A stretch of DNA of 6,484 nt from Fibrobacterota bacterium (GTDB taxonomy: Bacteria > Fibrobacterota > Chitinivibrionia > Chitinivibrionales > JANQEN01), in contig JAUXBV010000210.1 of NCBI GenBank assembly GCA_030619215.1, forward strand, positions 1 to 6,484, given 5' to 3'. Shown one piece after another: positions 6,337 to 6,484 of this stretch (positions are counted from its first letter, which is position 1; each line of letters opens with the position of its first letter). The translations under genes and the position numbers were made by a program. Under the pieces are notes generated by a model, which saw only the letters and a program-made list of their open reading frames with translations, was not told where the DNA came from and did no database searches.

Positions 6337-6474
6337 ATGACACTGATTATTATTATCTGCATTGCAGTTATCCTCTACTTTGCCCTTCGTCCGGTAATAA
6401 AAAACGAAACCCGCAACCGGCTTCGTCAAACGCCGTTTCCGGAAGAGTGGAAACCAGTCCTTAACAAGCGGTAA
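6337..6474 (+). CDS. MtfA-like (peptidase M90) N-terminal fragment ending at an early stop
   Basis: From ATG at 6337 the frame encodes 45 residues: an N-terminal membrane segment (MTLIIIICIAVILYFALRP), a basic stretch, and LRQTPFPEEWKPVLNKR ending at TAA. The segment from PFPEEW onward closely resembles the beginning of the MtfA/M90 zinc-peptidase family (pattern R-x-x-PFPxEWxxILxxxV). Full-length members have roughly 250 residues with an HExxH motif, none of which is visible here. Only ten bases follow the stop. In the next frame the bases after AAC-AAG read as V-S-R-R, and a Val is expected at that point, so a one-base deletion near 6469-6472 would explain the stop. It may be a pseudogene, a sequencing error or, less likely, a true small membrane protein. 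In E. coli MtfA binds the glucose repressor Mlc. The gene diverges from the spike operon and is probably unrelated to it functionally. Confidence 0.6.
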   Translation: MTLIIIICIAVILYFALRPVIKNETRNRLRQTPFPEEWKPVLNKR

Positions 6475-6484
6475 GTCGGAGGCC

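Noticed and set aside
6214..6429. 71-residue minus-strand frame in the divergent region
   Set aside because: It overlaps the M90-like N-terminus in antisense and crosses the intergenic region. It has an Asn/Cys-rich composition without a signal or family.
1..6484. CRISPR array, insertion sequence, tRNA or rRNA
   Set aside because: No regularly spaced direct repeats, transposase motifs, terminal inverted repeats or tRNA-like cloverleaf were seen on either strand.

Overview
The window looks like a chromosomal accessory locus from a Gram-negative bacterium. The evidence is an OmpA-type peptidoglycan-binding domain, a PAAR spike protein of contractile injection systems, two downstream products with Sec or lipoprotein-type N-termini, and a perfect CRP-type palindrome (TGTGA-N6-TCACA). 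No 16S, tRNA or housekeeping gene is present, so I cannot name the taxon. Composition is uneven: sampled 60-base lines in the spike gene and the 5' part of the large gene are 53-57% G+C, while sampled lines in the two distal genes are 20-25%.

Layout. Four genes on the minus strand form a probable operon read from right to left, separated by only 19, 24 and 30 bases. In transcription order they are: (1) a 362-residue PAAR spike protein with three PAAR-type repeats, a poly-glycine hinge, two related beta domains and an Ig-like segment between them (6072-4984); (2) a 1138-residue protein combining a split OmpA/peptidoglycan-binding domain with a zincin metallopeptidase motif HELGHATGNADEY (4964-1548, TTG start); (3) a 409-residue protein with a Sec-type signal peptide and PQQ/BamB-like beta-propeller repeats (1523-294); (4) the first 87 residues of a probable lipoprotein, cut by the left edge (263-1). 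A 264-base divergent intergenic region (6073-6336) holds the CRP-type site, candidate promoters and an 11-base direct repeat. To its right, on the plus strand, is the start of an MtfA-like (peptidase family M90) gene that meets a stop codon after 45 residues.

How the genes may work together. The first two products lack a Sec signal, as expected for a spike and its cargo that leave through a contractile injection system (type VI secretion or a related machine). The two distal products carry export signals, as expected for proteins guarding the cell's own periplasm. The simplest reading is a spike / cell-wall-docking metallopeptidase effector / candidate immunity cassette under CRP-type control. 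The spike and OmpA-domain assignments rest on clear motifs. The effector role and the immunity role of genes 3 and 4 are inferred from gene order and predicted localisation. No sheath, tube or baseplate gene lies in the window.
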